From Listeria monocytogenes (GTDB lineage: Bacteria > Bacillota > Bacilli > Lactobacillales > Listeriaceae), in contig NZ_CP054041.1 in the NCBI RefSeq assembly GCF_013282665.1, forward strand, positions 2,214,001-2,278,000: a DNA stretch of 64,000 nt. Direction: 5' to 3'. This document shows positions 19,958 through 28,706 of the stretch, one piece after another (position 1 is the first letter of the stretch; each line of letters begins with the position of its first letter). The position numbers were made by a program, and so were the translations under genes. The notes beneath the pieces are model-generated. The model searched no databases, had not been told where the DNA came from, and saw nothing but the letters and a program-made list of their open reading frames with translations.

Positions 19958-20084
19958 CTAAAATATTAAATCTTCTAGGGTTAAATTTAGCTTTATATTT
20001 CAATGCTACTAAATGACAGCTCAAGTAAATACCATTATACTAGAACCATGATACAAACTTCACATACAGAAAGGGAAAACAACC

Positions 20085-20369
20085 ATGACAAAAATTCGTA
20101 TTAATAAAGAAAAAATGAATAATCATGCTACAACCCTAGGTGAGAGTGCGGGAAAGTTAGATTACTATCCTCTGAAAAATGGAAACATGAGCTATACGCA
20201 AACTAATTCTATCCAGCTTTTTCGAGAATCATTACTTGAACTACTTGAAGGTATCGAAAATTTAGGATTTGTTGCGCAAGATGATGCTACTCGAATCAAG
20301 CAAATGGGAGAAGCTTTTGCAAAACAAGATAAATCCATCAGCCAGAAGATGAATTTGGAGGTGCGTTAA
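20085..20369 (+). CDS. LXG-associated small helical T7SS partner (TIGR04197-like)
   Basis: 94 residues, all-helical, with no cysteine and no signal peptide. The N-terminal KIRINKEKMNNHATTLG pattern and its place first in an LXG operon match the SACOL2603/TIGR04197 group (DUF3130-like). Such proteins bind the LXG domain stalk and target the toxin to the type VII secretion machine. RBS AAAGGG precedes the ATG; it is followed with no gap by the next gene. Confidence 0.7.
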   Translation: MTKIRINKEKMNNHATTLGESAGKLDYYPLKNGNMSYTQTNSIQLFRESLLELLEGIENLGFVAQDDATRIKQMGEAFAKQDKSISQKMNLEVR

Positions 20370-20726
20370 GTGGATAAACGTACCCAAGAATTAGGTGAAA
20401 TAAAAAAAGAAATGAAGCGAGAAGATGACGCTCTATGCGCTATTAAAAATAAAATTAGACATTTAGAGGATGTGGAAGAAGATGTTCATCAAGCTAGACG
20501 TGAAATGGATGACATCCTTTATCATATGAAAGAAGTTTGGCGAGGAGAACACGCAGAGGATAATTTTTGGCAAATAGAAGACGAGGTAAATCATTACAAC
20601 CGGAAAACTGCTTGCATGACTAACGATATTCAAACCGAACTAAATAATGAGCAAAAAAAGCATCGACAAAATCTCCACGCGCTCGAAACTAAACAACAGG
20701 ATATCACAAAGGAGATGCGTTTATGA
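20370..20726 (+). CDS. LXG-associated coiled-coil T7SS partner (DUF5082-like)
   Basis: 118 residues, strongly charged and nearly continuous coiled coil, with a WRGEHAEDNFW segment near residue 56 in the turn between two helices. Starts at GTG 20370, right after the stop of the 94-residue gene, with TTGGAGGTG upstream. It overlaps the toxin gene by 4 bp. Second of the two small partners typical for LXG toxins. Confidence 0.7.
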   Translation: MDKRTQELGEIKKEMKREDDALCAIKNKIRHLEDVEEDVHQARREMDDILYHMKEVWRGEHAEDNFWQIEDEVNHYNRKTACMTNDIQTELNNEQKKHRQNLHALETKQQDITKEMRL

Positions 20727-22123
20727 CTCGAATAGATATTGCTGAAGTAAACCATTTTTCACATGAATTAAAAATAGCCAATCAACAGGCTAAAACACAA
20801 ATTACAGCAATCCAAAATGCTATCACTGCTTATTTGCAAGATGATTCGCTCTCTGGAGAAGCAATTAGTGCGTCTAAAGGATATTATGCAGCGACTTATT
20901 TACCGCTTTGTGCTTCTATCAAACAAGCACTACATGTCAGCGAGGAATCTTTAAGGAAATATATTACCGACTTTCACAGTCAAGTAGATAGTTCTCCAAG
21001 TGCAAAAATTGATGCAGAAGGTCTGTATGAATTGGATCAGAAAATAAATCGTTTAGAAAATAAATTAGAACACATTCAATTAGAATTAAGTTCGATGACA
21101 GCAGTTTCTAGGCAGGGCGAAATTAATGCGCTTCAAACGCAAATATTTGCCAGTTATAAAAAAGAACAACTTTTAGAAAAATTTCTTGATTTTGAACGTA
21201 CTCATAGTCATTTTTTTCAAGAATTAAGTGACTTAGCTCAAGCAATCAATCGTGGTGTGCGTGATATTCAGTCGAACATTTCTTTTAATAGCCAAACTGG
21301 GATGTACAAAGTAGATAAATTAAATGCTTCAAATTTTGAACGACTTGTGGATTTATACGCTTCTCAAAAAGCAATAGATGACAAAGTAAAAGCTATGGAA
21401 GATATTGGAATGCTTCCATATATTCCAGAGGGAAATCGTGCCGGATATGTTACGACTAATGGCAAACTAAATACGGAAGCCACATTAGATTTAGTTAATC
21501 AACAGATGATTTATTGGCAAAATGAAACCGGTATGCGCGAGTTGTTTGGCGTTGGAGCTTTTTATCGCGCAGTTTATGGTTTGGATGCAGTTACTGCTGA
21601 AAGAATCGGTGGTGGACAGAGGCTAGTAGATGGCTCAACTGTGTTTTTTCAATATGTAGGAGCTTTTGGAGTGAGTGGCTTTTATGCTGAGTTTGGACAA
21701 GTGGAAAAATTAAAATATATAACTACCACTGGAGTTAAACTAAAAGGAAACCCATGGGAGACTACAACTGTTTTAGGCACATATACCGAAGATACTCGAA
21801 ATATACTAACTGAGCTTGGAAATAAGAAAAGCGTGAACTTCGGAATGAAAAAAGGAAAGCTAAATTTATTGAATACTCCTGACGAGTTTTATATAACTCC
21901 TTTGCAATTTTGGGATGAATATAATCAACCTTGGTTAGATGAGGTTATTAAAAGAAGAGATCCTGTAAAAATTGCTACAAGTCCCATAAATGATAACTTA
22001 TATAGATTTAATGAAAAAACTTTTGAACAGGAATTGACTGGTTTTGGTAAAGAATATTTTTATTTAAAAGAACATGGTTATGAATTTGATTCTAAAACAT
22101 CTGAAATGAAATATAAAAAATAA
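20723..22123 (+). CDS. LXG-domain polymorphic toxin
   Basis: 466 residues. The first 210 or so form the helical LXG domain (RIDIAEVNHFSHEL start, long coiled coil at 110-150), the type VII secretion signal. A middle pre-toxin segment follows with AERIGGGQRLVDGST near 293. The C-terminal 120 residues (from about GNPWETTTVLG) look like a toxin module found at the end of other polymorphic toxins, with FWDEYNQPWLDE near 394 and TGFGKEYFYLKEHGYEFD near 440. I cannot assign its enzymatic activity. Immunity-like genes follow at once. Confidence 0.82.
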   Translation: MTRIDIAEVNHFSHELKIANQQAKTQITAIQNAITAYLQDDSLSGEAISASKGYYAATYLPLCASIKQALHVSEESLRKYITDFHSQVDSSPSAKIDAEGLYELDQKINRLENKLEHIQLELSSMTAVSRQGEINALQTQIFASYKKEQLLEKFLDFERTHSHFFQELSDLAQAINRGVRDIQSNISFNSQTGMYKVDKLNASNFERLVDLYASQKAIDDKVKAMEDIGMLPYIPEGNRAGYVTTNGKLNTEATLDLVNQQMIYWQNETGMRELFGVGAFYRAVYGLDAVTAERIGGGQRLVDGSTVFFQYVGAFGVSGFYAEFGQVEKLKYITTTGVKLKGNPWETTTVLGTYTEDTRNILTELGNKKSVNFGMKKGKLNLLNTPDEFYITPLQFWDEYNQPWLDEVIKRRDPVKIATSPINDNLYRFNEKTFEQELTGFGKEYFYLKEHGYEFDSKTSEMKYKK

Positions 22124-22140
22124 CAAAGTTGGTGAAATTA

Positions 22141-22614
22141 ATGGAGTTTAAGCACGAAGTAGAGAATAACTTTGCGAATATAATTCAAGAATATCGATTT
22201 AACTTAATTAAAGTAAATGAAGACGAAATAATGTTATTACATCCTAATTATGCTCTAACTATTTGGAAAAGTAGAGAAGGTATTGATATTTATTACCTGT
22301 TTCTTCATAGCTTAGAAAAAGTGAAAATAACCAATTTCTTATTTTCAAATTATGAAAAAGATTTGTTAGCCGATATAACTCCTGCAAATAATTTGACCGA
22401 CCAAATTTCTAACAGCTTACTTATTCATGCGAGAGGTTTAAGTAAATATTTCCCTGAATTGTTATCTGGTCAAAATGACTGGGTAAAGGAGTTTAAAGAG
22501 AATAAGTTTTATAATGAGCCGAGAGCTATTAACAAAGACGAGTATTCAGCCTACCAAACTATTATAAAAAATATCAGTGGTAAAAAAATTGAAGGATTTC
22601 AAAATGAAATATGA
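22141..22614 (+). CDS. Immunity-like protein 1 of the LXG array
   Basis: 157 residues from ATG 22141 (GGTG 6 bases upstream). Contains FKHEVENNF, NYALTIWKSREGIDIYY near 37 and LLIHARGLSKYFPELLSGQ near 100. It shares this layout with the proteins at 22604 and 23489, which form a paralogous set. Direct position after the toxin makes it the prime immunity candidate. It overlaps the next gene by 11 bp. Confidence 0.65.
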   Translation: MEFKHEVENNFANIIQEYRFNLIKVNEDEIMLLHPNYALTIWKSREGIDIYYLFLHSLEKVKITNFLFSNYEKDLLADITPANNLTDQISNSLLIHARGLSKYFPELLSGQNDWVKEFKENKFYNEPRAINKDEYSAYQTIIKNISGKKIEGFQNEI

Positions 22615-23041
22615 AGCTGATTTTATAAATAGATTCAAATCATTAATAGAAGAATTCCAGTTAAATTATAAAGTTATATCTGAAGAGGAGCTAGCAATTT
22701 TTGGTTCTAATTTTGCGCTTGTTTTTTTAATTCATTTTGATGAAGTTTCTTTGAATTATGTATGCCGTGATAAAGATAATTCACTTGTTAGTTATGATGT
22801 ATGGTCTTATTTTTTGCATGTCTTTGATGATAAAGATAGGAATAATTTGCCAAAATATAATTCAGTGCAGGAACGGGTTGATATTTCGTTTTTAATACTT
22901 GCAAGAGGTCTTCCGCGTCATTGGAGCAGCGTACTTAATGGAGATGATAAATGGTTGGAAGATTATAAGCAATATGAATTATCCGGTGTTCCTAGAGAAG
23001 TAATCGGGGACTTGAAGAATAGTTTGAGTTTATATATTTGA
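22604..23041 (+). CDS. Immunity-like protein 2 (paralogue)
   Basis: 145 residues from ATG 22604, preceded by GAAGGA; the start lies inside the upstream gene. It carries SNFALVFLIHFDEVSLNY and LILARGLPRHWSSVLNGDDKW, aligning with the first immunity protein. It may protect against a related toxin of rival strains. Confidence 0.6.
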   Translation: MKYEADFINRFKSLIEEFQLNYKVISEEELAIFGSNFALVFLIHFDEVSLNYVCRDKDNSLVSYDVWSYFLHVFDDKDRNNLPKYNSVQERVDISFLILARGLPRHWSSVLNGDDKWLEDYKQYELSGVPREVIGDLKNSLSLYI

Positions 23042-23083
23042 CCAAGAAAAGTTGAGAATGTAACAGCAAAGAGGAGTTCAAGC

Positions 23084-23452
23084 ATGAAATTAGACGATAA
23101 TGCAAAAGAAATAATCCTTAAAAAAAGTGAATTTCTACTCCATAATAATTTTAAATTAATAGAAATAACGGACACTACTATCACATTTTCAAACAAGAAA
23201 ATTGCTTTTGTCATCGGTTATGAAAGATATGATAATGTAAGTAATATTAATATAAAGTTTTTGGGAGAAAATGAGATGTTTAATCTTGGGTGGATTGCTT
23301 TTGTAAGAAGAAATCAGATACCGCTCCCTCAGAATAAATTAGATAATATATTAGAGTTACTTGATTATGCTGAAAAAAATTATGCTAAAGTTATTAACTT
23401 ACAATTTTGCCAAGAAAGTAGAGGAATGGTAGAAGACTTCTTGAAAGAATAA
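23084..23452 (+). CDS. Small hypothetical protein in the immunity array
   Basis: 122 residues, soluble, RBS AGAGGAG before the ATG. KKIAFVIGYERYDNVSNINIKFLG recalls the NYAL...G...L strand pair of its neighbours, so a distant relation is possible, but the C-terminal ARGL block is absent. Function unknown; likely another immunity gene. Confidence 0.5.
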   Translation: MKLDDNAKEIILKKSEFLLHNNFKLIEITDTTITFSNKKIAFVIGYERYDNVSNINIKFLGENEMFNLGWIAFVRRNQIPLPQNKLDNILELLDYAEKNYAKVINLQFCQESRGMVEDFLKE

Positions 23453-23488
23453 TAACTGGAATTATAGTAAAAAAAGGACTGTGATCAA

Positions 23489-23905
23489 TTGGATTTTCAC
23501 AAAGAAGTTGAAAAAATATTCAAAGGATATGAGCAAAATTATCAATTAAAGCTAACTAAAATAGATAATAATGAAGTTGCTTTCATCGGAAAAAATTATG
23601 CTTTAGGTATAGGCTGGAGCACGGACGGGATTGATTTGCATTATTTCAAACTAGATAATTCGACGCTCTGTAAATTTAGTTTGGATAATTTATTGAATGC
23701 AAAGTTAACTCAAATCGAACGAGAAGTGCTACTTCCCAGTACGGCAATTTACGAGAAAATAATGAATGAATTAATAATCTGCGAAAGAGGATTCAATAAT
23801 CATTTTCAAGAATTATTAATGGGTCAAACATTAAGTGACTATGGTAATAAAGAATTTGTTTCGAATTTGGAGAAGAGTATTATTGGACGTGAACTGTTGA
23901 CGTGA
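23489..23905 (+). CDS. Immunity-like protein 3 (paralogue)
   Basis: 138 residues from TTG 23489, with AAGGACTG upstream. NYALGIGWSTDGIDLHYF and LIICERGFNNHFQELLMGQ align with immunity-like protein 1. It is shorter at the C-terminus and may be losing function. Confidence 0.55.
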   Translation: MDFHKEVEKIFKGYEQNYQLKLTKIDNNEVAFIGKNYALGIGWSTDGIDLHYFKLDNSTLCKFSLDNLLNAKLTQIEREVLLPSTAIYEKIMNELIICERGFNNHFQELLMGQTLSDYGNKEFVSNLEKSIIGRELLT

Positions 23906-23939
23906 TAATACTCCTTTAATAAGAAAACGGTATTATTTA

Positions 23940-24040
23940 CCTAAATTATTATCTGGTCAAAAGACTGGAAAGAAAATTTTAAAGAGAACAAGTTTTAAAA
24001 TGGGCCGATAGCTATTAATGAGGATGAGTTGTAGTTAGAA
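23940..24040 (+). pseudogene. Remnant of an immunity-like gene
   Basis: The bases around TTATCTGGTCAAAA (near 23948-23961) and on through AGAGAACAAGTTTTA and AGCTATTAATGAGGATGAG repeat 22455-22540 of immunity-like gene 1 with scattered changes and indels. No frame stays open. The rest of 23906-24278 holds no gene I can see. Confidence 0.6.
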
Positions 24041-24278
24041 AACAAGCAATTAGGAAAAATCCAGCAATTAATTAAATATTTAGTGTTAGTCAAGACTTGT
24101 TAACTTTCATGGGATTCAAACAAAGCTATTAAAATACTCTAACGCCTAGCAATTTATTCTTATGTTAAATAAAAAGTTATGTCATCCAAGACTTGAGACA
24201 AAACCATTTTAAATACAGGATTTTATAAGAAATAAGTACTCATCAACGTTTGAGTTTGTTACAATTAGTAACTAAGAG

Positions 24279-24620
24279 ATGATGAACAGTCTTGAGCCAA
24301 GAAATGAAATAGAAAGTATTATTATAGAGCATAATATTGATCGAAAAACTTTTTTTGAAGTTGATAAAATTTATATACAAATAGAAAATAAAATAATCTC
24401 TAAATTTATCAATCTGGAAGATGGTTTTGATTTTAATTTGCCTCGAGGGTAACTTAAGATATAATCATAAATTAAGATGTATTGGAATCAGTTACCAAAA
24501 AAATGATTGGTGGGAATGGTTTAAATTAGCTCCAATCATTGTAGAACAAACAGCACCAGTATATATTGTTTTTACGGGCGATTATGTTACTTGGTCAATA
24601 ACAGATTGTTCTTTTCTATA
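24279..24620 (+). pseudogene. Frameshifted hypothetical gene
   Basis: From ATG 24279 a frame runs to TAA at 24450-24452 (ending NLPRG). A second frame that is open from 24421 continues with NLRYNHKLRCIGISYQKND and a hydrophobic IIVEQTAPVYIVFTGDY segment to the stop at 24619-24621. One small indel near 24445 would join them into a protein of about 110 residues. Family unknown. Confidence 0.45.
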
Positions 24621-24782
24621 GCTAAAATGTTCCTTCTGAATACATATACATCTATTGCCAGTACTAGTTTGCTAATTAATTATCCATTATTTATGCTGAA
24701 AAAAGTGAATAAGAAAGAATTTCTGATTGTGTTAATGCTCTTGTGAAATACTGATATATTAGAGAAAAGAGAGGAATTTAAA

Positions 24783-25433
24783 ATGAATATAAAAATAAGA
24801 AATGAACAACCTAGTGACTATAGAAAAGTGGAAGAGATAACCAGAGAGGCTTTCTGGAACTTATATTGTCCTGGTTGTAATGAGCATTTTATCGTGCATA
24901 ATCTTAGAAAACACGAGGATTTTATTGAAGAATTAGCATTTGTTATAATGGTTGATGATGAAATAATTGGTAGCATACATTATTCTAAATCTAAAATAAT
25001 AGCTAAGGATGGGAATGAATATGAAGCAATAACGTTTGGACCAGTAAGCATTTTGCCAAAATTACATAGGCAAGGATTTGGTCGATTATTAATTGCACAT
25101 TCAATACAAGCGGCAAGAAATTTAGGTTATAAATCTATTATTATTGGAGGGTATCCGTACCACTATGAAACGTATGGTTTTGTGGGGGCTAAAAAATATG
25201 GTTTATCTTTGCCGGATGGGAATTTTTATACTGGTATAATGGCATTACCTCTTGAAGAGGGAGCTCTTGATGGAATAAGTGGCATGGTTTACTTTAGTGA
25301 AGCAATGGAACCTGATGAAACACGGCTAGCAGACTTCGATAAAACATTTCCTTATAAAGAAAAGAAAATACAAGATAGTCAACTCCAATTTGAACGAACA
25401 ATAAGTCAGCTAGATACAAAGAATTATAATTGA
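24783..25433 (+). CDS. GNAT family N-acetyltransferase
   Basis: 216 residues. The acetyl-CoA site is seen as FGPVSILPKLHRQGFGRLL near 97, with the Q/RxxGxG/A signature RQGFGR. YHYETYGFVGAKKYG further on marks the subgroup of YhbS-like acetyltransferases. Substrate unknown. RBS GAGAGGAA precedes the ATG. It stands alone between decayed stretches. Confidence 0.85.
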   Translation: MNIKIRNEQPSDYRKVEEITREAFWNLYCPGCNEHFIVHNLRKHEDFIEELAFVIMVDDEIIGSIHYSKSKIIAKDGNEYEAITFGPVSILPKLHRQGFGRLLIAHSIQAARNLGYKSIIIGGYPYHYETYGFVGAKKYGLSLPDGNFYTGIMALPLEEGALDGISGMVYFSEAMEPDETRLADFDKTFPYKEKKIQDSQLQFERTISQLDTKNYN

Positions 25434-25474
25434 CAGAGTACATTATATGAAAGAACAGAAAATGCTCTGAAATA

Positions 25475-25600
25475 GATAAATTAGGTGAAAAATTAGAAAA
25501 GCTAAACTACTAGTCTTAAAACATGACAATATGAGTAATACGCAAACTAAGTTATGTAATAGGAAAGAAAGTATTCTCAAACAAAATAAAATAATCTAGC
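25475..25600 (+). pseudogene. Remnant of a TIGR04197-like LXG partner gene
   Basis: TTAGGTGAAAAATTAGAAAAG and later ATGAGTAATACGCAAACTAA repeat, with changes, the 20127-20205 part of the 94-residue gene, in the same order and spacing. In-frame stops break it. It suggests a second LXG module once stood here. Confidence 0.45.
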
Positions 25601-25631
25601 AAAAAACCTGTCTTTTAAATCAAAAGGTGAT

Positions 25632-25943
25632 ATGGAATCATTGCTTGATTTGATCAAGATTTTGTATATAAATAATAATTATGAAGAGGCGCTTTTGTGT
25701 TGCTGACTAACGAACGACGTAGAATTTGCTAGTGATTTTGATGTTGGGACATTTATTCATAGGATTTGGATGTTTGAAAAGCAAATACTTGTGCATTTTA
25801 GAAAAAAGAAGTGGCCGAAGAAATTGCTACTAAAAATGACTTTGAACAATATAACTGGAGTTCCAGTGGAAGAAGCAGAAGAAATATTTAGACAATATCC
25901 AGGAGAGTTACAGCAAACGAAAAAGTATGGAGTTTCATTGTAA
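25632..25943 (+). pseudogene. Hypothetical gene with one nonsense codon
   Basis: One frame of 103 codons runs from ATG 25632 (AAGGTGAT upstream) to TAA 25941, broken only by TGA at 25704. After the stop it reads DFDVGTFIHRIWMFEKQ, then ITGVPVEEAEEIFRQYPGEL. Family not recognised. 25944-26250 holds no convincing gene on either strand. Confidence 0.55.
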
Positions 25944-26250
25944 TTGCAGATGTCTCATGTATTTGTAGCTAACTAATATCGGAGTGGCCGTCGATTTAAT
26001 TAAAGAGAATAACCAAAACGCCTTTTTATATCACAAATAATAATGTAAAATGAAAACATGGGAAATTCAATTACGAGAGGAGAAAAGAAAATCAATCATA
26101 CACAAAAGGGCAAAATTGATTTCACTTTCTTTATGTTTATGCTTTAAAACCTTTAACAATTCAAAAACATCATGGGATTTTTGTGTTTCAAACAACAACG
26201 TATAAACAGCAGTGTAATCCAGCATACTAATTTTAAAGAAGCGTAACTTT

Positions 26251-26586
26251 ATGAACGAATTTCCAGTTGTATTTGAACCAGAATTTATGACAATTTATTT
26301 ACTTGTTATCATAGGTATATTTTCTACAACATTGGCTTTATCGCTTGAAAAATATAAGTTCTCTTTAGCGGGGAAAGCGTTGATTGGGATGTGTATTATA
26401 TCCCTGTTCGTATTATTTGTTTATGTATGGGGGGGGATTTCTTCAGAAACAAACGAATTAATTTTTAGCCCTATTGGTATTCTTAGTGTATTGCTCTTTA
26501 CTACACATCCATATATTTTCCTAATACTTGCAATCATGCTCGGTGGGGAAAAGAAACCGCCACATGTGCCCAAACCTAAAAAATAA
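26251..26586 (+). CDS. Small membrane protein, three TM segments
   Basis: 111 residues with hydrophobic segments at about 11-29, 38-60 and 78-98 and a short basic proline-rich tail (KKPPHVPKPKK). Only a weak ribosome site (AAAGAAG) precedes the ATG. No family recognised. Confidence 0.6.
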   Translation: MNEFPVVFEPEFMTIYLLVIIGIFSTTLALSLEKYKFSLAGKALIGMCIISLFVLFVYVWGGISSETNELIFSPIGILSVLLFTTHPYIFLILAIMLGGEKKPPHVPKPKK

Positions 26587-26710
26587 ACTATCTAAGTCGG
26601 CGGGATGGGAAGATGGTTTTCCTCTAGGATTGTGAGAACGGTATAATCAGCTAGCTGAATCAGTGGAAGAGTAAGCTTGATTCGGTATTATTCAAAAAGG
26701 AATTTAAAGT

Positions 26711-26742
26711 CGAAAATCGTTTGATAGGTTTTCGGTTTTTTT
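26711..26742 (+). terminator. Terminator
   Basis: CGAAAATC pairs with GGTTTTCG (one G-T pair) around an 8-base loop, followed by GTTTTTTT. Confidence 0.65.
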
Positions 26743-26787
26743 ATTATTGGTGCTTTGAAAATATTAAAGCAGATTAGGAGGAATAAT

Positions 26788-27090
26788 ATGAAGTCGCAGC
26801 AGAGCTTTATGGTAGAGGTTACCTTTTACTCTAATGCAAGAAAAACGGTTCCGGAAGCGGGGTATCGGCCGCATTTTGTGATGGAGTTGGATGAGGATCG
26901 GGAATATTTAGGAGTTGAAATTTATGATATAGAAGTGGATACGCTGGATTCGACGGGGTATGCAATGTGTTCTTTTTTATATGAACAAGAGGGCGTTGGT
27001 TATAGTAAGATTCAGCCAAATAAGTCTTTTATGGTTATGGAGGGCGCGAGTGTAGTTGGGAGAGGGAAGATAGTGTCATTTCATTTGTAA
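26788..27090 (+). CDS. Hypothetical protein, EF-Tu beta-barrel-like
   Basis: 100 residues from ATG 26788, chosen because TTAGGAGG lies just upstream. The pattern VEVTFYSNARKTVPEAGYRPHF, then KSFMVMEGASVVGRGKI at the end, resembles the C-terminal barrel of elongation factor Tu, found alone in many small bacterial proteins of unknown role. Confidence 0.6.
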   Translation: MKSQQSFMVEVTFYSNARKTVPEAGYRPHFVMELDEDREYLGVEIYDIEVDTLDSTGYAMCSFLYEQEGVGYSKIQPNKSFMVMEGASVVGRGKIVSFHL

Positions 27091-27229
27091 ATGACAGTTA
27101 AATTGATTTATGCATTTTACACAGTATAATTAAACTATAAGAAGAGGTTTTTCGGTGTAGATAGCAAATATTAGTGACTATAAAAAAAATCAGGTTATAA
27201 CAAGCATACACCATTACGGAGGAGGGGAA

Positions 27230-27763
27230 ATGTTGATTCCATCATATTTGAAAAACACAGCTAAAAAGCTAAGTATCAATGATTTCCTTAATGTAGAAAT
27301 TGAAACAATAAATAAAGAGGAAACTTTTGAGATTTTATATTGTGGAACGCTTAAAAAAATAGATGGTGATCAGTTAATTACTAGTGAAGCATATGAAATC
27401 CCATTAAAAATTATAGCGAAAAGCACTTTATCTGGGAAAGAAATTTTGCTTTATGATGGTGCATATTATGGGTATGATAGTATGTTTTGCGATGAGTTTG
27501 ATACAGAAGTTAGGCAAAATAGAGAATTAAAAAAATATCCTATAAATAATTTATCTAACATTCGTTTATCTATTGGAATTGGCATTGATTATGAAACGGA
27601 AAAAGAAGATTATGAATTTGATGAAAACGGGCATGTCGTTTTAATTGATGGTAGGCATATACCATGGGAACAAGTAAAAACGGATGGTTTTGATTTTATA
27701 GAAATAACGGCAACAGATGAAAATGGGGAGTCTTTATTAATCTTGACCGAAGAACTTGCATAA
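27230..27763 (+). CDS. Hypothetical protein
   Basis: 177 residues, acidic, soluble. ATG 27230 has GGAGGAGGGG just upstream. No motif I recognise; segments such as FEILYCGTLKKIDGDQLI and HVVLIDGRHIPWEQVKTDG look beta-rich. It leads a short run of genes with a GNAT and a MepB-like protein, and might be an immunity or stress protein. Confidence 0.65.
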   Translation: MLIPSYLKNTAKKLSINDFLNVEIETINKEETFEILYCGTLKKIDGDQLITSEAYEIPLKIIAKSTLSGKEILLYDGAYYGYDSMFCDEFDTEVRQNRELKKYPINNLSNIRLSIGIGIDYETEKEDYEFDENGHVVLIDGRHIPWEQVKTDGFDFIEITATDENGESLLILTEELA

Positions 27764-27790
27764 ATAAAAAATAAATAGGAAGTTGAAAAA

Positions 27791-28234
27791 ATGATACTTA
27801 TAAATAAACGAGCGAAAAAACAAGATTACCAGACAATTTTAGCGATTTGGGAAAAGTCAGTTATTGAAACGCATAATTTTTTAACTGCGGAAGATAGGCA
27901 GTTTTACAAAGAACAAATTCCTTTGTTTCTAGATAATGTGGAACTGTTCTTATGGTTCGCTGGTGAAGAGGTTGTTGGTTTTAGTGGGACGAGCGAGCGG
28001 GAACTAGATATGTTGTTTCTGGATCCGGTAGCCACGGGTAATGGTTATGGGAGTCAGATTCTGGGTTGGCTAATAGAAAATAAGCGGATAAACCTGGTGG
28101 ATGTGAATGAACAAAATGAAAATGCAACGAGATTTTATTTGAAGCATGGATTTGTGGTTTCTTCTAGAAGTGACGCGGACGGTTTTAGGAAGCCTTATCC
28201 AATTCTTCATTTGCAACTGAAGGGAGAGAGTTAA
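27791..28234 (+). CDS. GNAT family N-acetyltransferase
   Basis: 147 residues. LFLDPVATGNGYGSQIL near 78 holds the acetyl-CoA loop (Q/RxxGxG/A in degenerate form, TGNGYG), and VNEQNENATRFYLKHGF near 106 is the usual C-terminal GNAT block. The stop overlaps the start of the next gene (TAATGG). Confidence 0.88.
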   Translation: MILINKRAKKQDYQTILAIWEKSVIETHNFLTAEDRQFYKEQIPLFLDNVELFLWFAGEEVVGFSGTSERELDMLFLDPVATGNGYGSQILGWLIENKRINLVDVNEQNENATRFYLKHGFVVSSRSDADGFRKPYPILHLQLKGES

Positions 28235-28689
28235 TGGAGTATGAACAGCTGTTACAAAGCGAACTTGGTGAACTTGAAATAATTCGGGAAGAACTACAAA
28301 ACAAAGAATATCGAGGAATGATTGTAAAAACGGCTAAAGATGGCACAATGACTCGTACGCGTTTGGCGAAGAAAACAGATAAAAAAGCAGGGTACTTTGT
28401 TGCTTTTTGGGAGAAAGATGAATTGGGTAAGAATTGTCCTTTTGATGAGAATGATAATGCTGATTTTTTAAGCATTGTTGTTATGGATGATGATTTGAAC
28501 GGTATATTTGTTTTTCCAAGGCAGTGTTTAATTGAAAAGGGAATTTTAACTAGTGAAGCTGGTATTGGAAAAATGGCTGCTAGATTTTATCCATCGTGGT
28601 ATCAGAATTTAAATAAAACAGCGAAAAAAACACAAGTTTGGCAACAGGCGTATTTTAGAAATTATTCTATAAGAAAAGAAGACCATTAA
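28234..28689 (+). CDS. MepB family protein
   Basis: 151 residues. YRGMIVKTAKDGTMTRTRLAKK near 31, FVAFWEKDE near 62, IFVFPRQCLIEKGIL near 99 and KMAARFYPSW near 124 follow the MepB pattern, a family named after a gene next to the staphylococcal MepA efflux pump; its activity is not known. It shares one base with the GNAT gene upstream. A convergent terminator follows. Confidence 0.85.
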   Translation: MEYEQLLQSELGELEIIREELQNKEYRGMIVKTAKDGTMTRTRLAKKTDKKAGYFVAFWEKDELGKNCPFDENDNADFLSIVVMDDDLNGIFVFPRQCLIEKGILTSEAGIGKMAARFYPSWYQNLNKTAKKTQVWQQAYFRNYSIRKEDH

Positions 28690-28706
28690 TTGGGTCTTCT
28701 TTTTAT
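28674..28706. terminator. Bidirectional terminator
   Basis: AAAAGAAGACC pairs with GGGTCTTCTTTT, overlapping the last codons of the MepB-like gene and the end of the hydrolase gene on the other strand. Confidence 0.8.

Noticed and set aside
19640..20084. att repeat of the guaA end on the right side of the island
   Set aside because: No copy of the last bases of guaA (GGTGGAGTGGGAATAG) could be found.
26067..26225. Minus-strand 52-codon frame (MLDYTAVYTLLFETQKS...)
   Set aside because: Reads like protein but has no ribosome site and no known family; could be a fragment of a decayed gene, not enough to call.
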